56,346 bases of DNA from H111-94 sp034436045 (GTDB lineage Bacteria; Chloroflexota; Ktedonobacteria; Ktedonobacterales; Ktedonobacteraceae), in contig DAOTVZ010000284.1 in the NCBI GenBank assembly GCA_034436045.1, forward strand, positions 1 to 56,346, written 5' to 3'. Both the position numbers and the translations under genes were made by a program. Shown one piece after another: positions 1 through 9,000 of the stretch; the first letter of the stretch is position 1, and the number at the start of each line of letters is the position of its first letter. The notes beneath the pieces are model-generated. The model was given only the letters and a program-made list of their open reading frames with translations, searched no databases and was not told the origin of the DNA.

Positions 1-73
1 CGCCACAGGTTTGTGAATGGGCAGTCACCCATCTACGCTACAAAAAACTTTGAGCCGCTCCAAGAAGCTAACC

Positions 74-679
74 CTATTTTAACGGCGCGATACCATGCAG
101 AATCGCCTCCACCACCAGACCGGCATGACGCTCTATCTCCCACTCACTATAGTCTAACACGCCTGCCGATAGCACATATGACTCAGTAAGCGATAAAACT
201 AGCAGCGCGGTTGCTTCCAGGTCTGGACAGCTAATTTCACCACGACGCTCCGCCTGCTCTAACACCTGCGTGATTACATCTATGTAATCACGTAACAACT
301 TCACCGCCTCGGCTTTGAATGCTCGATTTACACCGTATAACGCACTCATATACACATTAAAACTGTCACGATCATCACGAGCAAGTTGAGCAAAAGCATA
401 AAATAATTGCTCCAACTGCTCCCGAATGGTCGCCTGTGAGGCTAGCGCTGCCCGAATGACGGATAATTGCGACTGGGCAATCTGCCGCAGCATAGCCAGG
501 AACAACTCACGCTTGTTCTCAAAATACAGGTAAATGGTACCTTTGCCAATGCCCGCCTGCTCCGCAATCACGTTGATATTCGCCTGGTCAAAGCCCAGGC
601 GCGCAAACTCACCCGCTGCGCGCTGGATAATACGGCGGCGCATCGCCTCCCGCATCTGCTCATCAACAATCTTTGGCAT
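74..679 (-). CDS. TetR/AcrR family transcriptional regulator
   Basis: A 201-residue one-domain repressor of the TetR family. The N-terminal helix-turn-helix (about residues 15-60) has the family pattern, with an IIQRAAGEFARLGFDQANI helix pair followed by the G-I-G-K-G-T-I-Y-L-Y-F recognition helix and N-K-R-E-L. The rest is an all-helical ligand/dimer domain with no recognisable ligand signature. It is divergent from moaA. A consensus promoter directly upstream contains a perfect 7-4-7 palindrome, so it probably represses itself. Its targets beyond that are unknown. moaA has a separate promoter about 200 bp away, so control of moaA is possible but not shown. Confidence 0.93.
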   Translation of the reverse strand: MPKIVDEQMREAMRRRIIQRAAGEFARLGFDQANINVIAEQAGIGKGTIYLYFENKRELFLAMLRQIAQSQLSVIRAALASQATIREQLEQLFYAFAQLARDDRDSFNVYMSALYGVNRAFKAEAVKLLRDYIDVITQVLEQAERRGEISCPDLEATALLVLSLTESYVLSAGVLDYSEWEIERHAGLVVEAILHGIAPLK

Positions 680-740
680 CGCTCAGACTTCTCGTCCTCC
701 TCTTTTTATTGTGGGCCATCAGTCAGTATCCCCGCTAAAA

Positions 741-769
741 AATATAGGACAGAAGTCCTATTATGTCAA
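741..769 (-). promoter_or_regulatory. Sigma-A promoter of the tetR gene
   Basis: On the minus strand, TTGACA is followed by a 17-bp spacer and TATATT, an almost perfect housekeeping promoter. The -10 lies about 60 bp upstream of the ATG at 679. The spacer and -10 overlap the palindrome at 744-761. Confidence 0.8.
744..761. promoter_or_regulatory. Palindromic operator, probable TetR binding site
   Basis: ATAGGAC-AGAA-GTCCTAT is a perfect inverted repeat lying between the -35 and -10 of the tetR promoter. This is the classical position for an autoregulatory TetR operator. Binding by this TetR is inferred from position and symmetry only. Confidence 0.65.
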
Positions 770-952
770 TGTTTGAAGACGAGTATGCTCTCCCTCCGGT
801 CACACAATTCCCATTTATCTGTCACAGCTTCAGGGCGGAGAAAACAGAGGACGACACGTAGCAATGCAAAATGCTACACTGTTCGTTACATCGCCCATCC
901 AATGCATACCACATGTCGTAGTACGGAACATACATTGTTCCACATTTCACTG

Positions 953-982
953 CTGACAAATGCGGTGAAAATGTGCTATAGT
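953..982 (+). promoter_or_regulatory. Probable sigma-A promoter of moaA
   Basis: CTGACA, 18-bp spacer, TATAGT preceded by an extended -10 TG. It lies about 50 bp upstream of the moaA ATG. The rest of 680-1032 holds only the tetR promoter/operator and no credible gene. Confidence 0.6.
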
Positions 983-1032
983 TAAGAAAACTATCCTTTC
1001 ATTCCGGTAATCAGCCTGAAGGGAGTCTCGTC

Positions 1033-2028
1033 ATGGAACCACTTGTTGACAGTTATGGACGGCGCATCAAGAGCATGCGTATTTCAGTCACCGACAAATG
1101 CAATTTCCGTTGCACATATTGCATGCCCGCCGAAGGATTACCCTGGCTCAAAAAAGCCGAAATCCTTTCTTTTGAGGAAATTGTTCGCATCGCGCGCATT
1201 GCGGTTTCGCTCGGCATCGAGCAGATTCGCTTAACCGGCGGCGAACCTCTGGTGCGGCGTGATGTGCCAGAGCTGGTGCGCCAGCTCCATACCATCGAAG
1301 GCTTGCGCAGCCTGAGCATCACCACTAACGGCATCCTCCTTAAGCAACAGGCCCGCGCCCTGGCTGAAGCCGGACTGACGCGCATCAACGTCAGCCTCGA
1401 CTCTCTGCAACGCGAAAAGTTTGCCAAACTGACCCGCCGCGACCAGCTTGATCGCGTGTTAGAAGGGCTGGAAGAACTGCAAAAATATCCCTCCATTCAT
1501 CCGGTTAAGATCAACGCCGTGGCGGTACGTGGCTTTAGCGAAGATGAAGTCCTTGATTTCGTTCGCTTCGCCCGTGATAAAGCCTACGTGATGCGCTGGA
1601 TAGAATTTATGCCCCTTGATGCCGACCAGCTCTGGCGCAAGGAGGACATTTTAACGGGAGGTGAGATCAAGAGCATTATCGAGGCCGCCTATGGCCCACT
1701 CGTACCTATTACCAGCAGTAATCCCTCAGAAACCGCACGCCGCTACACCTTCAGCGACGGCATCGGGGAAGTTGGTTTCATTAACCCTGTCAGTGAACCT
1801 TTCTGCGCAAGCTGTGATCGCATTCGCCTTACCGCCGATGGGCAACTGCGTACCTGCCTCTTCGCCACTGAAGAAACAGACTTGCGCGCCATCCTGCGCT
1901 CAGGAGCCGACGACGAGGTAGTAGCTGCCACCATTCGCCAGGCCGTCTGGCACAAAGAACTTAAGCACTATATTGGAGACAAACGCTTCAAGCGCGCTAA
2001 TCGCTCCATGTCTATGATCGGTGGATAG
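1033..2028 (+). CDS. moaA: GTP 3',8-cyclase (molybdenum cofactor biosynthesis protein A)
   Basis: Radical SAM enzyme that converts GTP to 3',8-cyclo-7,8-dihydro-GTP, the first step of molybdopterin synthesis. The SAM-binding [4Fe-4S] cluster motif is C23-x3-C27-x2-C30, followed by the LTGGEPLVR segment near residue 67. The second, substrate-binding cluster is C258-x2-C261-x13-C275. The protein ends in the Gly-Gly tail typical of MoaA. At 331 residues it has the family's usual length. GAAGGGAG precedes the ATG. No other moa genes are in the window, so the pathway must be completed elsewhere. Confidence 0.97.
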   Translation: MEPLVDSYGRRIKSMRISVTDKCNFRCTYCMPAEGLPWLKKAEILSFEEIVRIARIAVSLGIEQIRLTGGEPLVRRDVPELVRQLHTIEGLRSLSITTNGILLKQQARALAEAGLTRINVSLDSLQREKFAKLTRRDQLDRVLEGLEELQKYPSIHPVKINAVAVRGFSEDEVLDFVRFARDKAYVMRWIEFMPLDADQLWRKEDILTGGEIKSIIEAAYGPLVPITSSNPSETARRYTFSDGIGEVGFINPVSEPFCASCDRIRLTADGQLRTCLFATEETDLRAILRSGADDEVVAATIRQAVWHKELKHYIGDKRFKRANRSMSMIGG

Positions 2029-2065
2029 TTCGCGTTTCCATACCTTCTCCGACCAAAAAAAGACT

Positions 2066-2117
2066 CATTGTGTGGGTAAAGATAATGATTTCAAACTTTG
2101 CCCATAAAGCCACAATG
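2066..2117 (+). terminator. Nested stem-loop downstream of moaA
   Basis: CATTGTG pairs with CACAATG as the outer stem, and GGGTAAAG with CTTTGCCC as the inner stem (one T/G mismatch). It lies about 40 bp after the moaA stop. There is no clear U-tract, so termination is inferred from position. Confidence 0.45.
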
Positions 2118-2173
2118 ACGAACACATACATTCTATGTTACCCAAAAACAATACGTTCGTCGTTATAGTTAAA

Positions 2174-2203
2174 TAGACAATTTGTCAGCAGTCCTTGTAT
2201 ACT
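2174..2203 (+). promoter_or_regulatory. Possible promoter for the small HTH gene
   Basis: TAGACA, 18-bp spacer, TATACT, about 85 bp upstream of the GTG at 2290. The match is moderate. Confidence 0.35.
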
Positions 2204-2289
2204 CCCACCAGGTATAAAAAAAGGACTGAATTATCGTCTTGTATAGTATAGGGTCTTAGTTGCCAAATAAGACCAGAAAGAGGGAAACC

Positions 2290-2493
2290 GTGGCATACGA
2301 TGAAGCGGAATTGCTCACTGTACGTGAGGTCGCCAAACAACTACGTGTCGATGACACCACTGTCCGTCGTTGGATCAAGAATGGTGTACTGGAAGCTATC
2401 ACCCTCCCCCATAAGGGTGAGCGCCAGGCATATCGCATTCGCCGCTCGACACTCGATAATCTGCTCACCCCGCCTCAGCAAACAGTAAGCTAA
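2290..2493 (+). CDS. Small excisionase/MerR-like helix-turn-helix protein
   Basis: A 67-residue DNA-binding protein. Residues about 8-40 (LLTVREVAKQLRVDDTTVRR, then W-I-K-N-G-V-L-E-A) form the winged helix of the excisionase/HTH_17 family, which is followed by a short wing ending in R-R-S-T-L-D. GTG at 2290 was chosen because AAAGAGGG sits directly upstream. A longer in-frame version from TTG at 2260 would add ten residues but lacks a ribosome binding site. No integrase or phage gene is nearby, so it is more likely a stand-alone regulator than a true excisionase. Confidence 0.8.
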   Translation: MAYDEAELLTVREVAKQLRVDDTTVRRWIKNGVLEAITLPHKGERQAYRIRRSTLDNLLTPPQQTVS

Positions 2494-2544
2494 TTGGCGG
2501 CAAGAGACACACGTCTCAAGGAGAGCAAACAAACAAAGCGTGAA

Positions 2545-2598
2545 GAGGACACCCATCGCTAGATAACTTGTACGGGTTGCCTGGCGGTGGGTGTCCTC
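2545..2598 (+). terminator. Long stem-loop after the small HTH gene
   Basis: GAGGACACCCA pairs perfectly with TGGGTGTCCTC, and the stem continues inward through UCGCU/GGCGG with G-U pairs to about 16 bp. The loop is 22 nt. No U-tract follows. It could be a terminator or a structured element. Confidence 0.45.
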
Positions 2599-2732
2599 CT
2601 GTTGCCACCAGCAAGCAAGGTATCGCTCCTATAACGAAAAATAGGGAGGAAATGCACCATCTCTTTGTAGAAACGATCCCTCGTGTTCATCCTGCCAAAA
2701 ATTGGCGGATGCACTCTCTCCCTCTATCATCT

Positions 2733-2760
2733 TTGCCATTTTTGCCCTATCTGCTATACT
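2733..2760 (+). promoter_or_regulatory. Probable sigma-A promoter of thyX
   Basis: TTGCCA, 16-bp spacer, TATACT, ending 20 bp before the thyX ATG. The leader is short and contains the AAAGGAGGT ribosome binding site. Confidence 0.6.
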
Positions 2761-2780
2761 AGGCCACAAAGGAGGTACCT

Positions 2781-3701
2781 ATGTCTGATCTGGATAGTAC
2801 TCAGTTATTTCAAGAACTTGGGGGCGAACTGGCCCAGGGTTTTGCCAGCATTCATAGCCGCCCACAGCACAGTCCCGGCGGTGTTCCCTACCTTGTCGCA
2901 CCCGGCGTCATCGTCCTCGCCCGTCCACAGATCTATCTGGATGGCTTGACCGGCTTCTTAAACGGCTTCGACCCTGCGCTGCACTTCTCACAATATCTCG
3001 ATGATCCCACACCGCTGCCAGAGGGTGCGCAACTCTGCAAAGTCGCTGGTCAGTTATGCTATATGTCCTTTGGCAAAGGTCGTACCTTTAACGAACAGGC
3101 CAAACGCTATTTCGATAATCTTAAATCCTCCGGTCATGGCTCCGTCCTCGAACACGCCAATTTCAGCCTGCTCTTCTACGGCATCTCACGCAGCACTACG
3201 CACGAATTAGTACGTCACAGGTCAGGCTTTAGTTTCTCCCAAACAAGTCAGAGGTACGTATCGGGGCGTATGTTGCGCTTCGTCGAACGGCCAGAATATC
3301 GCGCCGATGATGCATTACATGAGCAATTTCTCCAACGTATCGAACGTGCTGCCTCCGAATACGCCGCTCTCACGGGTCGTCTGCTGGAGATGCAAAAATC
3401 CGGTGTCAGCATTTTAAACGCGGAGGCACGCACCGACCTGCGCAAAAAGGTTCAGCAGACGGCTCGCTCGCTCCTGCCCAATGAGACTGAGGCTCCCATC
3501 GTTGTCACCGCAAACGCACGCGCCTGGCGTCACTTCATCGAAATGCGCGCCAGCTCACACGCTGAAACCGAGATTCGTGAACTGGCCTTTCGCGCCTTCC
3601 TCTGCCTGCGTATGTGCGATGCCATTCTCTTCGATGACTACACCATCGAACATCTAAGCGACGGTACTTACATCGTTACGACCGAGTATCGCAAAGTTTG
3701 A
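2781..3701 (+). CDS. thyX: FAD-dependent thymidylate synthase ThyX
   Basis: Makes dTMP from dUMP using methylenetetrahydrofolate and FAD/NADPH. The ThyX signature region is at residues 145-159 (RHRSGFSFSQTSQRY), preceded by the GHGSVLEHANFSL segment that carries conserved FAD/dUMP-binding positions. The usual motif is RHR-x7-S, and here there are eight residues between RHR and the serine. At 306 residues it is longer than many ThyX proteins (about 220-250); the extra length is mainly the N-terminal 70 residues. A near-perfect AAAGGAGGT precedes the ATG. It ends 12 bp from the convergent GNAT gene. Confidence 0.93.
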   Translation: MSDLDSTQLFQELGGELAQGFASIHSRPQHSPGGVPYLVAPGVIVLARPQIYLDGLTGFLNGFDPALHFSQYLDDPTPLPEGAQLCKVAGQLCYMSFGKGRTFNEQAKRYFDNLKSSGHGSVLEHANFSLLFYGISRSTTHELVRHRSGFSFSQTSQRYVSGRMLRFVERPEYRADDALHEQFLQRIERAASEYAALTGRLLEMQKSGVSILNAEARTDLRKKVQQTARSLLPNETEAPIVVTANARAWRHFIEMRASSHAETEIRELAFRAFLCLRMCDAILFDDYTIEHLSDGTYIVTTEYRKV

Positions 3702-3713
3702 TGCACGGCCCGT

Positions 3714-4265
3714 TCACCAGAGTTCGCGTTGATACAGGCATAGACCGGCAGGCACAGGCTCATCAGTCGGCACCATCTCAAAACGCGCCGCCAGGCGGGC
3801 CGCCGCCGGATCATACACCGGCAGGAGCGCCTCAAAGTAGATGGGGCGTCCCTCCTGTTCGGCCTCAAACTCAAATTCTGCTGCCAACATGCGTGCTCTG
3901 TTGAGAGCAGAAACCAGCAATATGCGCCCGGCGTTCTGTCGCCGATATTCTGGATGCACCGTCCCCAGACAGCGCAGATGATAGGCATGTTCATCATCAA
4001 GCAATCTCAGCGCTGTATAGCCGACCAGTTCCCCCTCAACGCCATCCAGCGTACCCGCCTGACCCCATGTATTCATTTCATCGTCGTCATCGCGCACCAC
4101 AAACACGCTTGGCTGTGGCTCAAGCACCGCTTGCTGCAACCAATCGATCAGCATATGTGCGCTCTCAGCCGAAAGCCGATCAGCACTGATAGCAAGCTGC
4201 TGAAGATGCTCCAACGTCGGCAAATCCTCAGCGCGGTAATAACGAATACGCATCGTTCCAGCCAT
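3714..4265 (-). CDS. GNAT family N-acetyltransferase
   Basis: 183 residues with a GNAT fold. Motif A is visible as L-G-T-V-H-P-E-Y-R-R-Q-N-A-G-R (residues about 102-116), the acetyl-CoA pyrophosphate-binding loop, preceded by the central beta strand (ELVGYTALRLLD). The substrate is unknown. The ATG at 4265 has a GGAAGG directly abutting it, which is too close. The ATG four codons later (4253) gives 12 bp spacing, so the start is uncertain by four residues. It converges on thyX. Confidence 0.85.
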   Translation of the reverse strand: MAGTMRIRYYRAEDLPTLEHLQQLAISADRLSAESAHMLIDWLQQAVLEPQPSVFVVRDDDDEMNTWGQAGTLDGVEGELVGYTALRLLDDEHAYHLRCLGTVHPEYRRQNAGRILLVSALNRARMLAAEFEFEAEQEGRPIYFEALLPVYDPAAARLAARFEMVPTDEPVPAGLCLYQRELW

Positions 4266-4421
4266 CCTTCCCAGAAATTTTCACCCCATTCTACCACTTC
4301 CGCTCACTTCGGTTGGCACTCTCCTCACGCCAGGCGATATACTGTTAGTGTCATCTATTTGACATCTCGATAGGTTTTTCCTTCCGGTAACACGCTACAC
4401 GCGCTACAAAGGAGCTTCATC

Positions 4422-5576
4422 TTGGCAACCCTATCCTACGTAGAACAGATACGCCGCGAACTACCGGCCACTACAGCCCATATTTATCTCAACACCGGCA
4501 CTTTCGGGCCGCTACCCACCTGCGTCACTCAGGCCATGCAGCTACGCTTGCAACAGGAATGGCAAGATGGACGCATCGGGCCGGATAGCTTCAAACAGCT
4601 CTCAGAAATTTACATGACTGCCCGTGCTTTCGTCGCGCGCCTCTTGCATGCCAAAGAGCGTGAGATCGCCCTCACAAACAACACTACTGACGGCATTAAT
4701 ATCGCCATTAACGGCGTCAACTGGCATGAAGGTGACGAGGTCATTACCACTAATCACGAGCATATGGGAGTCCTGGCTCCCCTTTATCAGAACCGAGATC
4801 GTCACGGTGTTATTATCCGCTTCGCCGATCTTGGCCCAAAAGCAGATCGCCCCGCTGTTGAAGCCATCCGACCGCTCATCACCTCACGCACTCGCATGAT
4901 CGTTCTTTCACATATCACCTGGACGACCGGCACGCGGCTCGATATCCACGCCGTTGGGCAACTTGGCCGCGAGTTGGGTATCCCCGTGCTGATCGATGGT
5001 GCACAATCAGCCGGTGCCATTCCACTGAACATGCAGGAGCTACAGGTCGATTTCTACGCTATTCCTATGCAGAAATGGCTCTGCGGCCCCGACGGAACAG
5101 GCGCGCTCTACGTGTGTGAGCAATCACTGCATTACATCACCCCTACCAGCGTTGGCTATATGTCGGTAAAGCACGAGGATGGCGTGGATTGGATGCTGGC
5201 AGACGGCGCACAACGTTTTGAGTTTGGGGGACGACAGACGGCAGCAGTCGCCGGTCAGGCCGCCGTCCTGAAATGGCTCGAAGAGAGCGTTCATCACAAC
5301 TGGATGTTCGAACGCATTTCCTCTCTACATACCTATGCCTTTCAGGCCCTGCAACACGTCCCCGACCTGACTCTGCTCACACCAGAACCAGGGGCCAGCG
5401 GCCTCATCTCATTTACACTCGCCAACCGCTCCGATAGCGACGTTGTGCAGGCATTGCGCGAGAAAAATATCCTCATCCGTAACATCCCTTCTACAAAGGC
5501 CCTGCGCATCTCTACCGGCTTCTACAACACAGAAGACGAGATTGATTTGCTCATCAAGACGCTTACCACCTTGTAA
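4422..5576 (+). CDS. Class V aminotransferase (PLP enzyme, cysteine desulfurase/isopenicillin N epimerase-like)
   Basis: 384 residues of the fold-type I PLP family. Visible features are the N-terminal YLNTGTFGPLP motif, the TNNTTDGINIAI and DEVITTNHEH segments, the PLP-contacting DGAQSAGAIPL (Asp and His/Gln region), and the Schiff-base lysine in QKWLCGPDGTGALY. The start is TTG at 4422, with AAAGGAG about 8 bp upstream. Family members include cysteine desulfurases, selenocysteine lyases and ergothioneine/EgtE-type lyases, and the sequence alone does not settle the substrate. No SufU/IscU partner is adjacent. Confidence 0.88.
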   Translation: MATLSYVEQIRRELPATTAHIYLNTGTFGPLPTCVTQAMQLRLQQEWQDGRIGPDSFKQLSEIYMTARAFVARLLHAKEREIALTNNTTDGINIAINGVNWHEGDEVITTNHEHMGVLAPLYQNRDRHGVIIRFADLGPKADRPAVEAIRPLITSRTRMIVLSHITWTTGTRLDIHAVGQLGRELGIPVLIDGAQSAGAIPLNMQELQVDFYAIPMQKWLCGPDGTGALYVCEQSLHYITPTSVGYMSVKHEDGVDWMLADGAQRFEFGGRQTAAVAGQAAVLKWLEESVHHNWMFERISSLHTYAFQALQHVPDLTLLTPEPGASGLISFTLANRSDSDVVQALREKNILIRNIPSTKALRISTGFYNTEDEIDLLIKTLTTL

Positions 5577-5620
5577 CATCCGCAAAGATCGGTTATGGAT
5601 ATGCACAGGTAGGTGAGCAA

Positions 5621-5684
5621 CAGGTTCACCACGCCCGTAGGCCCATCAAACGGATCACCCAGCAGAACGGGCGTGATGAACCTG
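5621..5684. repeat. REP-like inverted pair carrying the GGGCGTGAT motif
   Basis: The two 18-bp arms begin CAGGTTCACCACGCCCGT and end ACGGGCGTGATGAACCTG, and pair with one G-T. The arms carry the same GGGCGTGAT/ATCACGCCC core found at 14376, 48837 and 56114. It lies downstream of both the aminotransferase gene and the 5S rRNA terminator. Confidence 0.65.
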
Positions 5685-5698
5685 CCCTCGCACAACAC

Positions 5699-5722
5699 AA
5701 AAAAACCCACCTACCTGGGCGG
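5699..5722 (-). terminator. Intrinsic terminator of the 5S rRNA gene
   Basis: On the minus strand, CCCGCC-CAGGTA-GGTGGG is followed by TTTTTTT. This is a GC-rich stem with a U-tract immediately after the 5S 3' end. Confidence 0.85.
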
Positions 5723-5846
<124 letters not shown>

Positions 5847-5880
5847 CTGCACATGTAGACAGGTTCTCTTTACGGCCATC

Positions 5881-5909
5881 ATATTACTACACTTCCGCCC
5901 CGTTGTCAA
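5881..5909 (-). promoter_or_regulatory. Sigma-A promoter of the orphan 5S rRNA gene
   Basis: On the minus strand, TTGACA is followed by a 17-bp spacer and TAATAT. Transcription would start about 28 nt before the 5S 5' end, leaving a short pre-5S leader. Confidence 0.8.
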
Positions 5910-5937
5910 GCCTTTTTAGAACGAATTTCAGTAGAGC

Positions 5938-5999
5938 AACAGGGCAGAGTAGCCGCAAGAACCTGCGGGGATAGGCCCTTACCACTACTCTGCCCTGTT
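5938..5999 (-). terminator. Long perfect stem-loop between smc and the 5S promoter
   Basis: The perfect 15-bp inverted repeat is AACAGGGCAGAGTAG with CTACTCTGCCCTGTT. Its loop contains a second hairpin, CCGCA-agaacct-TGCGG-like. It lies 7 bp after the smc stop, so it is the probable smc terminator, although the minus strand shows no U-tract. Confidence 0.5.
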
Positions 6000-6006
6000 T
6001 ACTACC

Positions 6007-9000
6007 CTACCGCGCACCCGCCGTAGCTTCCTCCAGCCTGAGCGACAGTAGACGGGAGACGCTTTCTCGCATCGAGACACCATAGATAGCCTGCGCCGAG
6101 GTCATGGTGACACGGTTATGCGTGATAACAATAAACTGTGTGCGTTGCGCCAACCGTCGCAAAATATCACAGAAGCGCGTCACGTTCGACTCATCCAACG
6201 CTGCATCAACCTCATCCAGCAGGCAGAATGGCGGGGGATTGATCTCCAGGAGCGCAAAGAGCAGAGCGGCTGACACCAGCGCGCGCTCACCACCGGAGAG
6301 CAGCGAGAGGTCCTGTACCTTTTTCCCTGGTGGCTGCACAATCACCTCTACGCCTGCGGGCATGCTGGATGGCACTGATGCATCATCTTCATCCTTTTTC
6401 GGCGCGGTTAATTCCAGGCGCGCCATGCCTCCTTGAAAGAGTGTTGTGAAATGCTCGCGGAAACGAGCATTGACCGCCTGAAAGGTCATCTCAAATTGCT
6501 TCGCCATCGTTGCATCAAGCTGTTCAATGACCGTATGCAAATGTGAAGCCGCCTGCTCCATATCCGTTATCTGTGAAGAAAGGAACTCGTAACGTGTACG
6601 TGTCTCTTCATATTCCTGCGGCGCGCTGACATCACAGCCCCCCATCGCCTTGAGCCGTCCACGCAATGCTTCAACACGCCGCCGCAATCGTCTTAGTTGT
6701 GCCTCCTCTTCATCCGACAACTCCTGTACAACGTTATCGCCTTTCACTCCCTCAGACCGGTATCCATTCTGCTCGGCGCGCTCGCACTCCCCCGTCTGTA
6801 AAACATCGCGTGAGGCATATCGACCTAACTCCGCTGGATCGCTAATATTCATCTCCTGATGTAGCTGCTCCAAAAATGTCTCAACAGCATCACGCGCCTT
6901 CTGACTCTCCAGTAAGGCCCGGCGATAATTTGCTTCACGCTCACTTAACGTCTGCTGCACCTGTCCACGTTGCCGTTCTACTGCTCCAATCTGCTGCTCC
7001 ACCTCGCTTAGTTGCGCCTCAACCGCGTGCAAAGCCTCGGAGAGCAGGCGCGCTGACGCTTGCGCCTGTTCCAGTTCGGTGCGATACAGCGCAATGACCT
7101 CCAACAGCTTCTGCTTCTGCTGCTCCACCTCTTTCAAACGTTTCACCTGCTGCTCCACCTGGGCCTTCTGCTCCTGCGCCTGTGCTCTCTGGAAAGTTAC
7201 CTGCTGATGCAACGCTTTGGCTTCCTGACGCTTGATGGCAATAGCAGTGCGCGCATGCCCTAACTCATCTTGCTGGCGACGATACCGGGCCGCCCGTTCC
7301 TCCATCTCTCCCTGTAACTCTTCTACCAGACCGCTCATCTCGCGTTGCGACTTCTCATGCGCCCGCACGCGCTCTTGCGCCGCCACCACCTCCTGTTCAA
7401 GACCTGCAACCTCTGCTGCCAACTGCTGCTCCAGCGTGGTTGCAAGCTGTATCTCTGCCTGGAGCCGCTCCTGCTCACGCTGCGTCGTATTCACAGTTTT
7501 CGTCAACTCGTTAATGCGTGCGGTCAGCTTCTGTAGCTCTCTATCGAGCGTCGCCTGTTCAGCGCGGCGGCTTTCCTGCGCGCGCTGAACCTCGCTCAGC
7601 ATTGCATTTATCTGATCGAGCAAAGCCCTGTTCTGCTCAAGCTGTTGGGGCAATTCACGTAATTCACGCTCATAGACTAGCATGCCCTGTTGCCCACCAT
7701 CTTTACCTTGCCTCCCTCCGCTCATCCAGCCATCAACATGCAGCACTTCGCCGTTAAGCGTCACCAGCGTGGTAAAAGGTAGATCAGAGGTAGAAGAAAT
7801 GCTGAGGCTCAATGCCCACGAGAGTAACTCCTGCGCCGTCTGAAAATCCCTGGTCAACACGATCCCTCGCAGCAGGCGATGAAAGAGCAGGGCATAGCAC
7901 GCTTCGCATTGCACAAAACGCCAGGCAAAACCCAGAACACGCTCCTGCAAAGCTGTATGTTCACTTAAAAAACGACGTAGCGTATCTTCCTCAACCTGCT
8001 CCTGAATGCGCTGTACCTCACCCGCGTCATCCTCTTCCGCCTCATGCTCCAACCAGATGACCATTGCTTTACCTGTCTGTGTACTGCGCAGATACTCAAG
8101 ACAGCGAACAGCATCCTGGCGCGTCTGCACTACCACCGCCTGCATAGAGGAACTGAAGGCAGCCTCCAATGCCGTCTCCATACCAGCAGCAACCACGCCT
8201 AATTGTGGCACCGGCCCGATCAAACCCGTCAATTTTCCGGCAGGTGCGCGCAACAGTGCACGTACACCATCACTGTAGCCGCTCAAATTCTGCCGCCAGC
8301 TTTTAAGCATATTCATACGGTCATTGAGGCTACGGCGTTGCCGCTCCGCCTCGGCCAGTGCATTTTTCAGGCGCTCCATCTCCTGCTGCGCATCGGCCAT
8401 CGTGCGGCTTAACGCCTGCCGACGCTGAACAACCTGCTGCTCCTCGTTGCGCGCTGTACTCAAACGGGCACGTTCCTCAACGAGTCGCGTCTCAATCATG
8501 CGGAACGATTGCTGCGCATTCGCCTTCGCATCGCGCCGCATCGAGAGCGTGCGATTGCGCTCCCCAAGCTGCTTTTGCAGGCGTCCTAGCTCCGTCTGGC
8601 TCGCTCCCAGGCGTGCCTGTACCTGAATAAGATCGTTTTGGGCAGCGCGCAGACGGCGCTCATCCATCTCATATTCTTTCTGTGCCTTCGCCACCTGCGC
8701 CTCTAAAGCCGCCAGTGACGCCGCCTGCATATCCACAACCTCGTCGGCCAACTGGCACTGCTCTTCCAGGTCAATGATCTGCTTCTGCGTCGCAATCAGT
8801 CGTTCGCGTAGCCGCCGCTCTTCCTGCTGAATATCACCGCGCTGGCGCTCCAGTCCACCAACACGCTCCTGGCTTACCGCCAGTTCACGCTCTATCTTCT
8901 GCACCGCATCTCTCGCCTCGCTAACAGACTTGCGTTCCTCAGCAATCCGTGCCTGAGTTTGCTGACGAGTTATGCGCAGTGCCGCGCTTTGCTCATCAAA

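Noticed and set aside
2290..2493. Phage excisionase marking an integrated element
   Set aside because: There is no integrase, attachment repeat or phage gene around it. The fold is also used by free-standing regulators.
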